The notes below the pieces were generated by a model that saw only the letters and a list, made by a program, of their open reading frames with translations, was not told where the DNA came from and ran no database searches. From Sphaeramia orbicularis (Eukaryota > Chordata > Actinopteri > Kurtiformes > Apogonidae), in the NCBI RefSeq assembly GCF_902148855.1, contig NC_043969.1, positions 14,724,942 to 14,788,941 on the forward strand: a DNA stretch of 64,000 bases. Direction: 5' to 3'. Positions within the stretch are counted from its first letter, which is position 1. The number at the start of each line of letters is the position of its first letter. The translations under genes and the position numbers were made by a program. This document shows positions 34,267 through 58,487 of this stretch, piece after piece.

Positions 34267-34289
34267 TGAGTCACAATAACCATTTAAAA
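34267..34289 (+). promoter_or_regulatory. mmp20 promoter: consensus AP-1 site plus TATA-like box
   Basis: A perfect AP-1 element, TGAGTCA (34267-34273), is followed 10 bp later by TTTAAAA (34283-34289), 81 bp before the ATG. This spacing resembles AP-1/TATA promoters of mammalian collagenases and stromelysins. Function is inferred from position and match. Confidence 0.5.
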
Positions 34290-34369
34290 GGCTTTCTCAT
34301 TAACCAGAACTTGCATCTCCATGTGTTTAAACCAAGACATTACAATTCATGTAGTGTGAACTCTGTGAA

Positions 34370-40836
<6,467 letters not shown>

Positions 40837-40886
40837 AATGTTGTAATTCCATGAACATGCCATAAAGAAATGCCTTGAAATCCCTG

Positions 40887-40892
40887 AATAAA
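40887..40892 (+). terminator. Polyadenylation signal AATAAA of the mmp20-type gene
   Basis: Canonical AATAAA 51 bp after the stop codon at 40834-40836, giving a very short 3' UTR. The next gene begins only about 0.5 kb further on. Confidence 0.6.
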
Positions 40893-41352
40893 TGGTCAAA
40901 AAAGTGCCTCTTCTTCCAGTTATTATCAAAAGAATGATACATGAAGCCTAACGATGTATGTCATTGTCAGCAGTAGAGGATCAGTATCAGAAGATCAGGT
41001 TTTAGATAACACATTTTCTGTTGAATCTGCATTTATCTGTGGTGATATACAAACATGATGCCTGTGCTTAAATGAGCTTTGCCTCACTAATTGTTGCATG
41101 CTTTGACTTGACTGAGGAGACTCTACAGAAACATAATTTTTGGCTTCTGGTTTCTATACCCTAAAATGAACTGTACACACATGTCTTTAACAATTATAGT
41201 CAAAAAGCCCAGACATATATGTAGCCATTTCATTGGGAGGCTGTAAACCACAAAAACCTCCAGAAAATTGGGACAGGTAGACCCAGCTGTAACTACCAGG
41301 ATTGAGTGCTTTTGTGCCATGTGATTACATAACAACCCCAAGAATACTCCCA

Positions 41353-41359
41353 TATAAAA
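41353..41359 (+). promoter_or_regulatory. Possible TATA box of the second mmp20-like gene
   Basis: TATAAAA lies 36 bp before the ATG at 41395. If used, the 5' UTR would be only about 10 nt, so either the leader is very short or the match is incidental. No consensus AP-1 site is seen just upstream. Confidence 0.35.
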
Positions 41360-41394
41360 AATGTGAAGCCTGGTGGAAATGTGCATTTTAAAAC

Positions 41395-47587
<6,193 letters not shown>

Positions 47588-47815
47588 TAATGAACAATGG
47601 TGGGCCAGTTATTTAGCATGCTTTATCCAACACACAGTATGATATTATTACACTAATTTACACTTTAACTAACTCAGTATTTTTAAACATTTGCCCATCT
47701 GTGTCTCTGTCATGTACTATAGAACCTATAATGTACAAATGAAATGCATATTATTTTATTTATTGAACCAGATGCATTCACTCCACTCTCACTTCTACTT
47801 AATATCATTTCAACC
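47588..47815 (+). other. 3' UTR region of the 41.4 kb MMP gene
   Basis: Non-coding sequence after the stop codon; no AATAAA before the MITE at 47816. Confidence 0.35.
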
Positions 47816-48310
47816 TTAACCCTTAAAGTCCTAGAGCTATTTGTGTGGCAAATTCAAAATATTTTTTTTCTCTACATGTAACCTTTCCCAAGAGATTTAT
47901 CACCATTTATTATGATATTAACCTATTCATTTTACATTTTTTTCAGTGACAATTGGGAATTTTCATGTAGATGTTACTGAAAGCTCAGTGTAAGTTGAAG
48001 GACAATATAATAAAACATTAAAATTGAAGCAAAACTAATGTTTAGAGCTAAATATATAATTCACTGAACATAAAACAAGTGTCTGTAACCACTTTCATTT
48101 GTCAAACTACATCCAGATGATGACAGTTTCCACGTTCACTACAGAGCCTCTGAACGTCCAAATGGCTCATATGTGATCACAATGAAAAGCTGAGAAACTG
48201 CATTTTACCTAAATTATTTACATGCATTGATAGCGTTTGCAGTTCAGCACTCATTAAACATTTTAGATCAGCAGATACTTCTGGCAGATGTTTAAGTCTT
48301 TGAGGGTAAA
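47816..48310 (-). mobile_element. Diverged copy of the CCCATAAAGACCCA MITE family
   Basis: Starts TTAACCCTTAAAGTCC and ends TTTGAGGGTAAA. The internal CTACAGAGCCTCTGAACGTC identifies the family, inverted relative to 15339. Confidence 0.6.
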
Positions 48311-48838
48311 TGTACTGTTGAATACCTCCTGATGCAGTCGTACACATACTATGTTAAATAAATTGTACATATTATCAAATACAGCTTAATAAACTAATGT
48401 TTGTGCTAGATATCTGATATTTTTATACAACACAAATACTGATTTTTGAGGGTAGAACCTAGATTCCATTTTGCTGCCATTAAAGTGAGTTTTTTTTCTT
48501 TTTTACATAAACTATAAATATACAACGGTATACCTAGTACTTATACTATAGTAATAAAGTGAGGCGGTTTACACTGGTATGTAATGTTTTGGAAATGATG
48601 TCCTCCTGAGGTCCAGCCCATCGACTCTACCCTCTGTAGTGGACATTATGTTTACATGTATCTTTGTACTAATCCTGCTAATACTGTATTGATTTTCCTG
48701 CTGCACTGTGAAGAGGGCATGGTGAACTTTCTAATAATATATCACATGATAGACAAAGATGTTGAGAACTTCCTCTTTCTTTCCATCCAAAATGGCCGAC
48801 ATCAGAGAAAGCTAATTTTATGGAAAGGGGAGAGAGAG

Positions 48839-49020
48839 TGTACGGAAGCGTATTGCATTCACAAAAAAAAATAATTTCGGCTCTGTTTTTCTGAATTAAT
48901 GAGATAATTATCTCATAATTACGAGAAAAAATAAGTAAAAAAAAAAAAATCGGTGCTGTTTTTCTGAGTTTATGAGATACTGTTTCCTGAAAAAAAAAAA
49001 AAAGCTCTGTTTGAAGCGTA
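48839..49020. mobile_element. Partial foldback repeat (ACGGAAGCGTATTGC family)
   Basis: TACGGAAGCGTATTGCATTC followed by TCGGCTCTGTTTTTCTGA and GAGATAATTATCTC. A fuller copy is at 57477-57838. Confidence 0.55.
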
Positions 49021-49471
49021 AGAGTGCAAATATTATTTGTTTAATTATTTTCTGATTATAATAATAATGTGTCCATTGAAATGTCAGGGATGTTATATGT
49101 ACTTCTGAGAACAGTTAAAATACAGCATGTGTGTTCAGAAATTATCATTCTTTTATAAATAACTATTGTTGTGGACACTAGGGCAGTCTTGATGTATTTA
49201 ATGCTGTGGTGGAGAGACAGGACTGATGCAGAGAGATTTCTTTACGAGATAATTTTCTTCAAATGGATAATAAATTAAAGGAAAATCCTGAATCAATGAA
49301 TGAATGAAAACTACATTTCCACATGGGTACACTGTGGCATGTATGTAAAGGCTGATTTGTTGATTCTGATTGATCAACACAGGAATGCAACTGTGGTGTA
49401 CATGCTGTAAAAATAAAAATAAAAATATCTTTAAAGTCTAAATGCTAAGATGTTTATTTATTTAATTATTA

Positions 49472-49828
49472 TCCCACCCCACAAAGGGGAGGCAAGGAGT
49501 ATTGGTTTTGGTCTGGTTTGTTTCTTTGTTAACACTTTAGCAGCAAAACTATAGGTTAAATTCATACCAAATTGGATTTATAGATTACCAGTGACCCAGA
49601 ATAGATGTGGTTACATTTTGGGAGAAGTAGGCCAAAGATCACTTTCATTTTTTTAAAGAATTTTTTAAATCTTTTTTTTCCCCATTTACTTATAATGGCC
49701 AAAATGTGTCTATGCTGTCTATATCTATGCTGACATCATCATATACCATGATGACATCAGCTGGATCGATTCCAAAATAAGATACAATACATGCGAGGGG
49801 TGGGGTTTGTTGTGCCTGGAACCACTTG
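49472..49828 (+). mobile_element. Dispersed repeat (GGGGAGGCAAGG family), second copy
   Basis: ACAAAGGGGAGGCAAGGAGT, then TTCATACCAAATTGGATTTA and TGCGAGGGGTGGGGTTTGTT, as in 38890-39486. Confidence 0.6.
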
Positions 49829-50128
49829 TTTATTTATTTATTTATAACCTAAAAAAAAAAAAATCTAGATTAAATTAGGAAATAAAAAACATAATTTGAC
49901 AATTTTGTCCACCTTGGATTTCAAGAAGATCTGCAAAGATAAAAAAAAAAAAAAATGTATGTTAAATCTTAAATACTTTGATAAGATGAATTGTAAAACA
50001 AATGACATAAGTACTGGATGGTGAGTGTTCTCAAGACATAAGATAGTGTTATTACATAAAGGTATTACATAAAATGGTATTACATATGTACATAAACCTA
50101 TGTTACATATGGGTTTATGAACATTGAT

Positions 50129-50646
50129 TTAATCCTTAAAGTCACAGAAATTTTTGTTTTAACATTTAACTTCCAAAATGATTAACTCTTCCTAAATGAT
50201 ATTAGCCTTTGTATTTTACATTATTTCAGCAAAAAAGAAAGTACTTTCCTGTATTCAATTTACTGATCACGTGGATGTTCACAAAAACTCAGAGTTAATT
50301 CAAAGCTTATGATGTCAAAACAAAGACAACTGAAGAAACAGTGACTTTTTCAGCAAAATATACCATTAACTGAACGTAAAAGCAGAGGTCTACAACCACT
50401 GTCATTTGTCAAACTACATGGGCTTTAGCAGTGAATCAGTGTTGCAGAAAATGACAGTGTTTCTATGTTTACTGTGGAGCCTCTGCACATCCAATGAATA
50501 TATTGATGCTGCTGAAAAGCTGAGAAACTGCAATTTACCTGAATTATTTAAATGCTTTGATAGGATTAGTGGGTCAAAAGTTATTAAACATTCTAGATCA
50601 GCAGATACTTTCAGTGCCAGTGGATGTTTAAGTCTTTGAGGGTTAA
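50129..50646 (-). mobile_element. Diverged copy of the CCCATAAAGACCCA MITE family
   Basis: TTAATCCTTAAAGTC at the left and GTCTTTGAGGGTTAA at the right, with internal CTGTGGAGCCTCTGCACATC. TTAA at both ends. Confidence 0.6.
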
Positions 50647-50757
50647 CAGATTTACACTAGAAAAAATGTGAACAGTGAAGGTGCTGTGAGTGTCTTGAAG
50701 TGGAAGTGGTAAAATAAGACTAACATTTGTTTTGCATTATAACCCATTCTCTCATTA

Positions 50758-51063
50758 ATTAATAATAATAATAATAATAATGGATTAGATTTCTATGGCG
50801 CTTTTCAAGGCACCCAAAGCACTTTACATTAGTGATTAATTATTCATTCACTCTCTGGTGGTGGTAAACTACATCTGTAGCCACAGCTGCCCTGGGGCAC
50901 CGAACAGCCCCTCCGACCACCACCAAACATTCATACGGATTCATACACCAGTGTGAGTGGCACTGGAGGCAAGGTGGGTGAAGTGTCTTTCCCAAGGACA
51001 CATGACTAGGGAAGAGTGGGATTCGAACCGCCAACCCTTCCGCTCTACCTCCTGAGCCCATTC
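50758..51063 (-). mobile_element. tRNA-derived SINE upstream of the 51.7 kb MMP
   Basis: On the minus strand: GGCTCAGGAGGTAGAGCGG (A-box region), GGTTCGAATCC (B box, 51030-51020), a body, then AAGCGCCATAGAAATC and a (TTA)n tail. A complete short retroposon. Confidence 0.7.
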
Positions 51064-51682
51064 ATACAAATCATACACTTTCATATTTCGACACAATACT
51101 GTATATTGAAAACTATGGCCAACTAGCCAATTTGCATCATTAGTTTTTTTCATTAATGGCCCAAATTTAGAAAAGTGTCATTACTTTTATTCAGGAGCAG
51201 GTTGATTGTAAACAAGTGTTATTTCTGCCCTTATAAATAACCTCTTGTTTCGATGTAATATTTTGCAAGAACTACAGCCATGTGATGTCAGGTATTTACC
51301 AAACTGGTCCATGAATATCTAAGGTCATCAAAATATTCCACTTGTTAGGTTTGCATGACATGATATAGAAATAAGAGATATAGAAAATCCAAATGCACAG
51401 GGGATAAAACTAGTAAAGCTCCTGATAAAGCTTCTCACTGAAAGGAAACAAGATCAAAGAGAAAAGAACATTTGCTTTAAGATTTTTTCATGACCACATG
51501 AACCATACATCAATTATCAACCATATCAGCTCCTCCCACTGTGTTATCAGAGGGTCACTCTTTAGACCCCTTCCCCCTCTCATACATGAGTTTATCTACC
51601 TTCTCTAGGAACTATTCTATCATATTCTATCAGAAAGATACAAGAACACAGTGGATAAGGAGAAGGGATAAGGTTTAACAGG

Positions 51683-54600
51683 ATGTCTCTGGCTGCCTTT
51701 TGGTTGGTGCTGCTGGGTTGTTTGGCCCAGTGTCATGCAGCACCAACTGTTGCCCCGACGACTTCACCAGAGGACCAGGACCTGGCTGAGGTAATGCTAT
51801 GTGTGTGTATGTGTGTAAAAAAAAACAATACACAACATTCACAACTAACCAGATAATGACTAAGATGAAGCTTGCTTGTTGGAAAATGAATTGAAAGTCT
51901 TAAGACACAGAGTGCGTGGTCAGGTAAGAAGTGTCAAAATAGACACATGTTAATTTTTTTTTCTGCTGCTCTCAGAGTTATCTTTTTCAGTTCTACTCCG
52001 ATATTGGAACAAGAAATTCGACACTGCGAAGCCTCACCACCAACACCTCCTTCAGCGACAGTCTAGAAGCCATGCAGGCTTTCTTTGGCCTGGAGGTATT
52101 TACAGTGAATTCAAGGTTCAAACTAGCTCTAATAGTCAGTGGACTCTATGCACAGCCTCCCTACTTCCTGAACTTCAGGTGGGTCCTGTATTTCCTGTCT
52201 TTCATTATTGGACACACTGATTAATCCAGGCGTGTCTACTACTTCTTGTTGTGACTACTGATTAATTAGGCACACCTGGATTAATCAGTGTGTCCAATAA
52301 TGAAAGACAGGAAATAACGGACCCACCTGAAGTTTAGGAAGTAGTGGGGTTGTGCATAGCCCATTCTTCATTTTGTAACAGGGAATATAACACCTACTTT
52401 AATTCCATAGTGAAAATAAATAAATTAACCTCCCAAGACCCAGCCATGGGTTTTCTGTCTACATTTGTGGACATGAGTTTCACAACTTTATACAAAAAAA
52501 AAAGCAAAGAAAACTGTCCACCACAAAGGACATTCCATAAAAATTTTAAAAACTGCATCTGAAAAAACTGTTGCATCATGATGTTTCCAATATAGGCACT
52601 TATTTAATAAAAAACAAAAAAAGCTTGTACTTTGCTGACATTTCTTAGGTCTCAGGAGGTTAAATTTAATCAGAGCTCATGTAATTCTGTTAAAATTGTT
52701 GTTGTTGCCTTCCATCACTTACATTCAGGTGACTGGCACCTTGAATAATGAGACACTGGAGGTGATGAAGGCACCCAGATGTGGAGTATCAGACATCAGC
52801 GAATATGGACACTTCCCTGGGAGACCCAAATGGGAGAAACGTCTGATAACCTACAGGTAAATGGACCTTTTATGAGGATGTCATTTTTTCACAACATTTG
52901 TCATATCATTGCTTTATTAAACCGAAATCTCCCTGCAGTGATAATATTGGTAATGACAAACATGCCATAACACAGGGGTCACCAACCCTGGTCCTCAAGA
53001 TCTACTATCCCACATGTTTTAGATGTATCCCTCTTCCAACACACATGATTCAAATGATAAGCCTATCATCAAGCTCTGCAGAAGCCTGATAACAACCTTC
53101 AGGTGTGCTGGAAGAGGGAAACATCTAAAACATGCAGGATAGTAGATCTGGAGGACCAGGGTTGGTGACCTCTGCTGTAACTCATTTTGAACAGGATCAC
53201 TCAGTACACTCCAGATCTGTCACAACGTCAGGTAGATGAGACTATCGCTAAGGCCTTCGAGCTCTACAGTGATGTGATCCCACTGAACTTCAAACAAATC
53301 TACAGCGGGACAGCAGACATCATGATTCTCTTCAAGGGTGGATGTGAGTCTGGAAAAAGCAAGAAGGGTTTACAGTCTGTCCTTATAATAACAAATGATT
53401 ACACTATAACATCTGTTCTGTTGCAGATCATGGGGACTTTTACCCTTTTGATGGAGCAGGTGGAGTTTTGGCTCATGCTAACTCTCCTGGACGGGGACAA
53501 GGTGGAGATACACACTTCGATGATGATGAGAACTGGACTCTAACCCGAAGGGGTAAATATTTTTTTAACCTGTAACTTGACCTGCTCTCTGCAGAGGTAA
53601 ATGTACTATGTACATTATGTGTAGGTTCAGTATGTTCAATGAGTAGCAGTTGAATTCTGATTAGAAGCAGAAAACAGAATGATGTGGATATTCAACTGGG
53701 TGGTCACCGAACTCTTCTGTTCGTTTATTTCTGGCCAGATTTTGAAAAGTAGCCATTTGATGTTAGAAATAAATAAATAAATAGTTACATCTTTGTGTAA
53801 GATAAATTTTCCTAAAACAAGTAAAAAAAAATAACCATGTAAAATGAAATACACAATGAATTTGTTAAATGGATTTTGCTCTCAATCTTTAAGGCCTGGC
53901 TCAGTTCTTTTCCCTGTAATTATACCGTTTAGGCGTGAATCTGCTGCTGGTCGCTGCCCATGAGTTTGGCCACGCTCTTGGCCTTGATCACTCCAGGGAC
54001 CGTCGAGCACTGATGTATCCCACCTACCAATATGTCAACACAAATGGATACAGGCTGCCAGACGATGACAGACGAGGGGTTCAAGCCCTTTATGGTAAAG
54101 AAAAATAGCACTGAGGACTGTATACAACGGTGCATCTCATTAATGAATAGTAAAGGCAATCTCTCCATAAACTGACCTTTGTATCAGTCTCAATAAGGCA
54201 GGGACCATGTAATGGACAGTTTTTTGTACTCTGATGTTGTATCATTGTATCAAGTGTGTTTGACATAAACCTTTTTCTTTTATTTTTTTAAATGATCGTC
54301 ATTATCAGAAATTATAATGAAGTTGATTCAAGATATTTGTAACTCCAACTTTCAGGTAGCCGAACACCACAACCAACACCAAAACCAAAACCTAAACCAC
54401 GTCCTACTCCAGAACCTGGACCAGAGCCAGAGGAACCAACAGACCCAGATCCTCAGCCGTTCCCTGGAAATGAGCGTTGCAGTCGTGATCTGGTGTTTGA
54501 TGCTGCTACCTCGATCAGAGGAGACCTGTTCTTCTTCAAAAATGGGTATTTTCTGTTTCTATGACTTTATGCAAAATATTAGGCCTTCATCTTTTGACAC

Positions 54601-55468
54601 TTCAAAGTAAATTTCCCAACAGATATTATTGGAGAAAGACTACAGCAGCCCAAGGAATCCGGTTAACTAAAGTGAGCAGAAGATGGTCTGGCATAAACAG
54701 TGTTGATGCTGCTTATGAAGTTCCGAATGAGAATGTTTTTTACCTTTTTGAAGGTCAGGAATAAATATATTTAATAAATGAATCTAAATGTTCAAATCTA
54801 TCTAAAGCTGAACATGATTTTAATACATTTTAGCCTTTTTGCCACAGGTCGACAGTATTGGGGCATCAGAGCATACTCAAAAAGAATTATTCCAGGATAT
54901 CCGAAGTCCATCACCAACCTCGGCCTTCCCTCTTCAGTCAGAAAAGTGGATGCGGCCGTCTATGTGTCATCTACTGGGAAGACACTCATTTTTGTAAAGA
55001 ACCAATACTGGAGGTGAGTTTTGGTCGCTGGTCATTTTTAGTAAGATAATGTGTCCACTGGTGTTAAACAAAGCTTTACAAAGATATTAAATACATGTAC
55101 AAACCTTAGTAAAAACTATTTCTCATTTCACTTTAACAGTTATGATGAGGCAAGGAATCAAATGGACTATGGTTACCCACGATACATCACTCAGGATTTC
55201 AGTGGCATTGGCTCCAAAGTAGATGCCGCCTTTGAGAACTATGGTGAGAAACATGGTTTTTCAGATTTTAAACAAGTAAAAGCTAACCTTTGGCTACAAA
55301 AATGTGCCATCCATTATATTTAAGTGCACATTTGGATATAAACTTCAAATCCTCCTCTCCCCAGGATATCTGTATTTCTCAAATGGCCCCAGACAGAGCG
55401 AGTACTACTTACCATACAGGAGAGTGATGCGTGTACTGCTGAACTACGGCTGGCTCAACTGCTACTGA
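51683..55468 (+). CDS. Collagenase-like MMP with long proline-rich hinge, 11 coding exons, 495 aa
   Basis: Secreted MMP. Exons: 51683-51790, 51976-52095, 52729-52856, 53195-53343, 53427-53552, 53933-54094, 54356-54545, 54623-54753, 54848-55013, 55140-55243, 55365-55468 (1488 nt, one frame, GT/AG). A signal peptide ends near CHAAPT. The cysteine switch is APRCGVSD (Cys94), with serine where the family has proline. The catalytic domain has [11 protein letters not shown] (220-230) and Met-turn ALMYPTY. Exon 7 encodes an unusual hinge of alternating proline, lysine/arginine and then acidic residues ([20 protein letters not shown]) before ERCSRD. The hemopexin domain ends LNCY, one residue past the closing cysteine. 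The prodomain exon is split at the same place as in the minus-strand mmp13 gene, which argues for close kinship with that collagenase. The fish-specific mmp30 or an mmp8/13 co-orthologue are candidates; the symbol is left open. Confidence 0.87.
52146..52360. mobile_element. Foldback MITE in intron 2 of the 51.7 kb MMP
   Basis: About 95-bp arms: CTATGCACAGCCTCCCTACT pairs with GTAGTGGGGTTGTGCATAG, and CACACTGATTAATCCAGG with its complement. Loop about 15 bp. Confidence 0.75.
52425..52663. mobile_element. TTAA-flanked MITE (CCTCCTAAGACCCAG ends), copy 2
   Basis: TTAACCTCCCAAGACCCAG to GGTCTCAGGAGGTTAA; close match to 11968-12212. It lies in intron 2 of the 51.7 kb MMP. Confidence 0.75.
52973..53174. 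mobile_element. Small hAT-like MITE in intron 3 of the 51.7 kb MMP
   Basis: CAGGGGTCACCAACCCTGGT at the left and ACCAGGGTTGGTGACCTCTG at the right are inverted; about 200 bp, with complementary arms. Confidence 0.7.
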
Positions 55469-55653
55469 AAAAGAACAGACACTGCATTTTAACACTTATT
55501 TTTCATATCAGTTTGTCATGTTTATGGCAGTTTTATATAGATGATGTGGAAAACATGTCAGACTCATATATTTGTTCGGCTCCTGAGGTAAAGGACAATA
55601 ATGACTATAATTGGTTTAAACATTGTTCAATGATCTCAGCAAGTTCATCATGA

Positions 55654-55659
55654 AATAAA
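55654..55659 (+). terminator. Polyadenylation signal AATAAA of the 51.7 kb MMP gene
   Basis: Canonical AATAAA 186 bp after the stop codon at 55466-55468. Confidence 0.6.
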
Positions 55660-57476
55660 CAAAAATGACTTTATGAAATGAATAAATAACAAATATAGAG
55701 AACTATATAATAAGATCATGGAAATGTGAAATTATTATTAAACATCATGTGTCTTAACTCATGTACAATTTCACTGTGTCTATTGCAAAAACAGGATATG
55801 TCTTACACAATAAATAGCAAACAAGTTGATCTATTTGGAAACATTTGGAAATGTTTTTGCATCTTCTCATCTGTCTTTTGCATCTTTGTTTTTCTCAATG
55901 GTGCAATTCAAGGATTAGAGCCACAGTGCTTATTTGGCTCAATTTAAGCCACATGAGAAGAAATCTGATATATAACAAGGACTGAGTCATTTCTGTTTCC
56001 AAGAATGTGGTTGAATAAAGGATTTGGTGTTGTGTGAGAGCACAGAGTAAGGAAGTAGAAGTGACCAAATCATTAATCAGCAATTAACAATAATAGAAGA
56101 GAGTCAAATGAATCTTTTAATTCAATTAAAAAAAAAGTGGTGTAAATGTATTTTTAAATGAATGAAAACATAAAATATTTAATAAACTATGTTATAAAAA
56201 CATTTTCCAGACAAGCTGAACTCAAACTGAAGAAAATTGAGGAGAAAAGCGAGTTCATGTAAGGTTTGAGACTCTATAACTTTTATATGCCATGTCTGTC
56301 ACTCAAAACTTTTCATAAAATGTTCAGAACAGTTTCAAAGAACCATAATTGGTATGGATATATATTTTCATTGTGCACCACTGCATACTGCCAAAAACTT
56401 TACCACTTCCACTGAAGCCACCATGCAAGCACAATATGCTTTATGTTAAGACGAATTCTACTTGGAAAGGTATCCAAACTTGGTGCAAGCTACTTGTAAT
56501 TACTTTAAGTCATCTGTATTTGAACACAATTCTTCCATCCTGATAATGGAATATATGGGTTAATGAATGCGGAATGGAAATGGAAATAACATACAGTGTC
56601 TGAATGAAGGAATTTCTCATCTGAATCCCATTCATCATTTGCTTTAGTATTTTTGTGCTTCCATGCTGTAAATTTCAATTATTTAACTACATTAACTCTG
56701 TTTAGAAAAAAATAAGTCACAAAATTACAGATCCTCACCTCATTGGATCACATCCACCATACTACATAATTTCATTAAATTGTAAATGCACTAAAAAAAC
56801 AAAAAACAAAACAAAACATTATATAATTCAATTCAGTGCCCATTAAAACATGCACAGGATCTGGAGTTATGTTTCTATGAAGTGTTTTGTTACTTGGAGT
56901 AAAGCGGTTGTGATTTCAATGTCAGTGCTGTTCTGTTATCAGGCTTGAGTTTGAAAAAAAGAACAAAAAAAAAAAAAAAAAAAAGACCAATACGCTGTAA
57001 ATACCAAATCTGAAGTTACTATGTTCAAAACTATGCTCAATAGCATTAAATTAAGTGGATTTAGAAATTAAATTTAAAAATTGCTTTCAGCTGTATATCA
57101 TTTTCCAGATCAGCAAGAAATTGATCACTTTTCCAGATGTTGTCATGCTGCAATGTGTGATGTGATATAGCTGCATTTTTCCCCCAAGAGAAACATAAAT
57201 ATCTTTACTTTCTGTCAATGGAGAAGAATCTGGAAAATTTTGTAGAGGAATCAAGATTTTGGTCAGATCTACACTGTGTAATAACTGAACTATTTAGCTC
57301 CCTCATGCTTGTAACTTGTATGTTTAACAATCAACCATATCTTTGTTTATTCTGAAATTGTCTTTCCAATATCCAACATCTATCCAGATAGTTAATATTA
57401 CAACAATATTTTATGTTGTCAATTAATTACTTTCATTTATTCATCATTAACCATCTTTATGTTAAGTTTCGAGTTA
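55660..57476. other. Spacer between the last MMP gene and tbrg1, no gene recognised
   Basis: AT-rich, with A tracts (for example 56966-56984). No exons or named repeats were recognised. Confidence 0.4.
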
Positions 57477-57640
57477 CTTTATACAGAAGTGTATTGCATT
57501 CACAATAAAATTCGGCTCTGTTTTTCCGAATTAACGAGATAATTATCACGTAATTACCAGAAAAAATAAGTAAAAAAAAAAAAAAATCGGCTCTGTTTTT
57601 ACGAGATAATTATCTCGTTAATTCAGAAAAACAGAGCCGA

Positions 57641-57681
<41 letters not shown>

Positions 57682-57838
57682 AAAAAAAAAAAAACAGTAT
57701 CTCGTTAATTCAGAAAAACAGTCGAGTTTTTGTTTTTTTTACTTATTTTTTCTCGTAATTGCGAAATAATTATGTCGTTAATTCGGAAAAACAGAGCCAA
57801 ATTTTATTTTTTGTGTGAAAACAATACGCTTCCGTAAC
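57477..57838. mobile_element. Foldback repeat with (ATT)n core next to the tbrg1 promoter
   Basis: The left arm begins near ATACAGAAGTGTATTGC and the right arm ends AATACGCTTCCGTAA. Repeated TCGGCTCTGTTTTT and GAGATAATTATCTCG blocks lie in both orientations. An (ATT)n tract occupies 57640-57679. The right end is immediately before the CpG-richer tbrg1 promoter. Confidence 0.65.
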
Positions 57839-57839
57839 T

Positions 57840-58290
57840 TCAGTCTATTCTCTAATCGGTTCTAATTTCTGATACCTACCACGTAGATCGCAAATCAAAT
57901 AACATTAACACCCAAAATAAAACGAGGAGGATATCCGGTGATGATGGTATCATTAATAACGTCCGATGTGCAACAAAACCAGGTAGGTGTCTTTTTTCTG
58001 CAATTGATTTATTTTCCCCGGCTTATTTTCGCTCTTTGTACGCACAGTTTACTGTCATTCAAATAAATATATGTCATGATCACATATTTTCCGTAAATGT
58101 CCCGCATTTTTTGGTTGTTATAACCTGTCGGTATCGTTAGTAACGTTAGCGTTTAGCTTCTGTACATGTAAACAATGTAATGAACACGAGAAAAGGTTCC
58201 GGCTGGAACACACGGAAACAAACAGTCCGGAGCACAAAGAGAGAGTGCTGGGTTTTTTGGTTTGTTACAGGTTGATTAAGGTACGTGTTG
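57840..58290 (+). promoter_or_regulatory. tbrg1 promoter and 5' untranslated exon region
   Basis: CpG dinucleotides are noticeably more frequent here than in the rest of the window, as at a housekeeping promoter. A likely first exon ends at 57982 (AACCAG before GTAGGT); an alternative donor (AAG before GTACGT) lies near 58280. The ATGs at 57941 and 57944 open a short frame that does not continue into the tbrg1 frame, so the first exon is probably untranslated with a short upstream ORF. Confidence 0.5.
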
Positions 58291-58487
58291 TGATTTTAGC
58301 CCAGAGTTAGATTTCTATGTTTTGTAAGCACTTATAAGCAAGTGTAACATTGAGCAGTATATAGTGTCTTATGTGCGTTTTGTTTTTAGTGGAAGCCAGG
58401 TTTGCTTGTAGCTGTGTGTATGAGGTTCGTGTCTGCAGACAGAATACACGTATTGTCTGTTTATTTATTTCCATTACAGAGGCTCCT

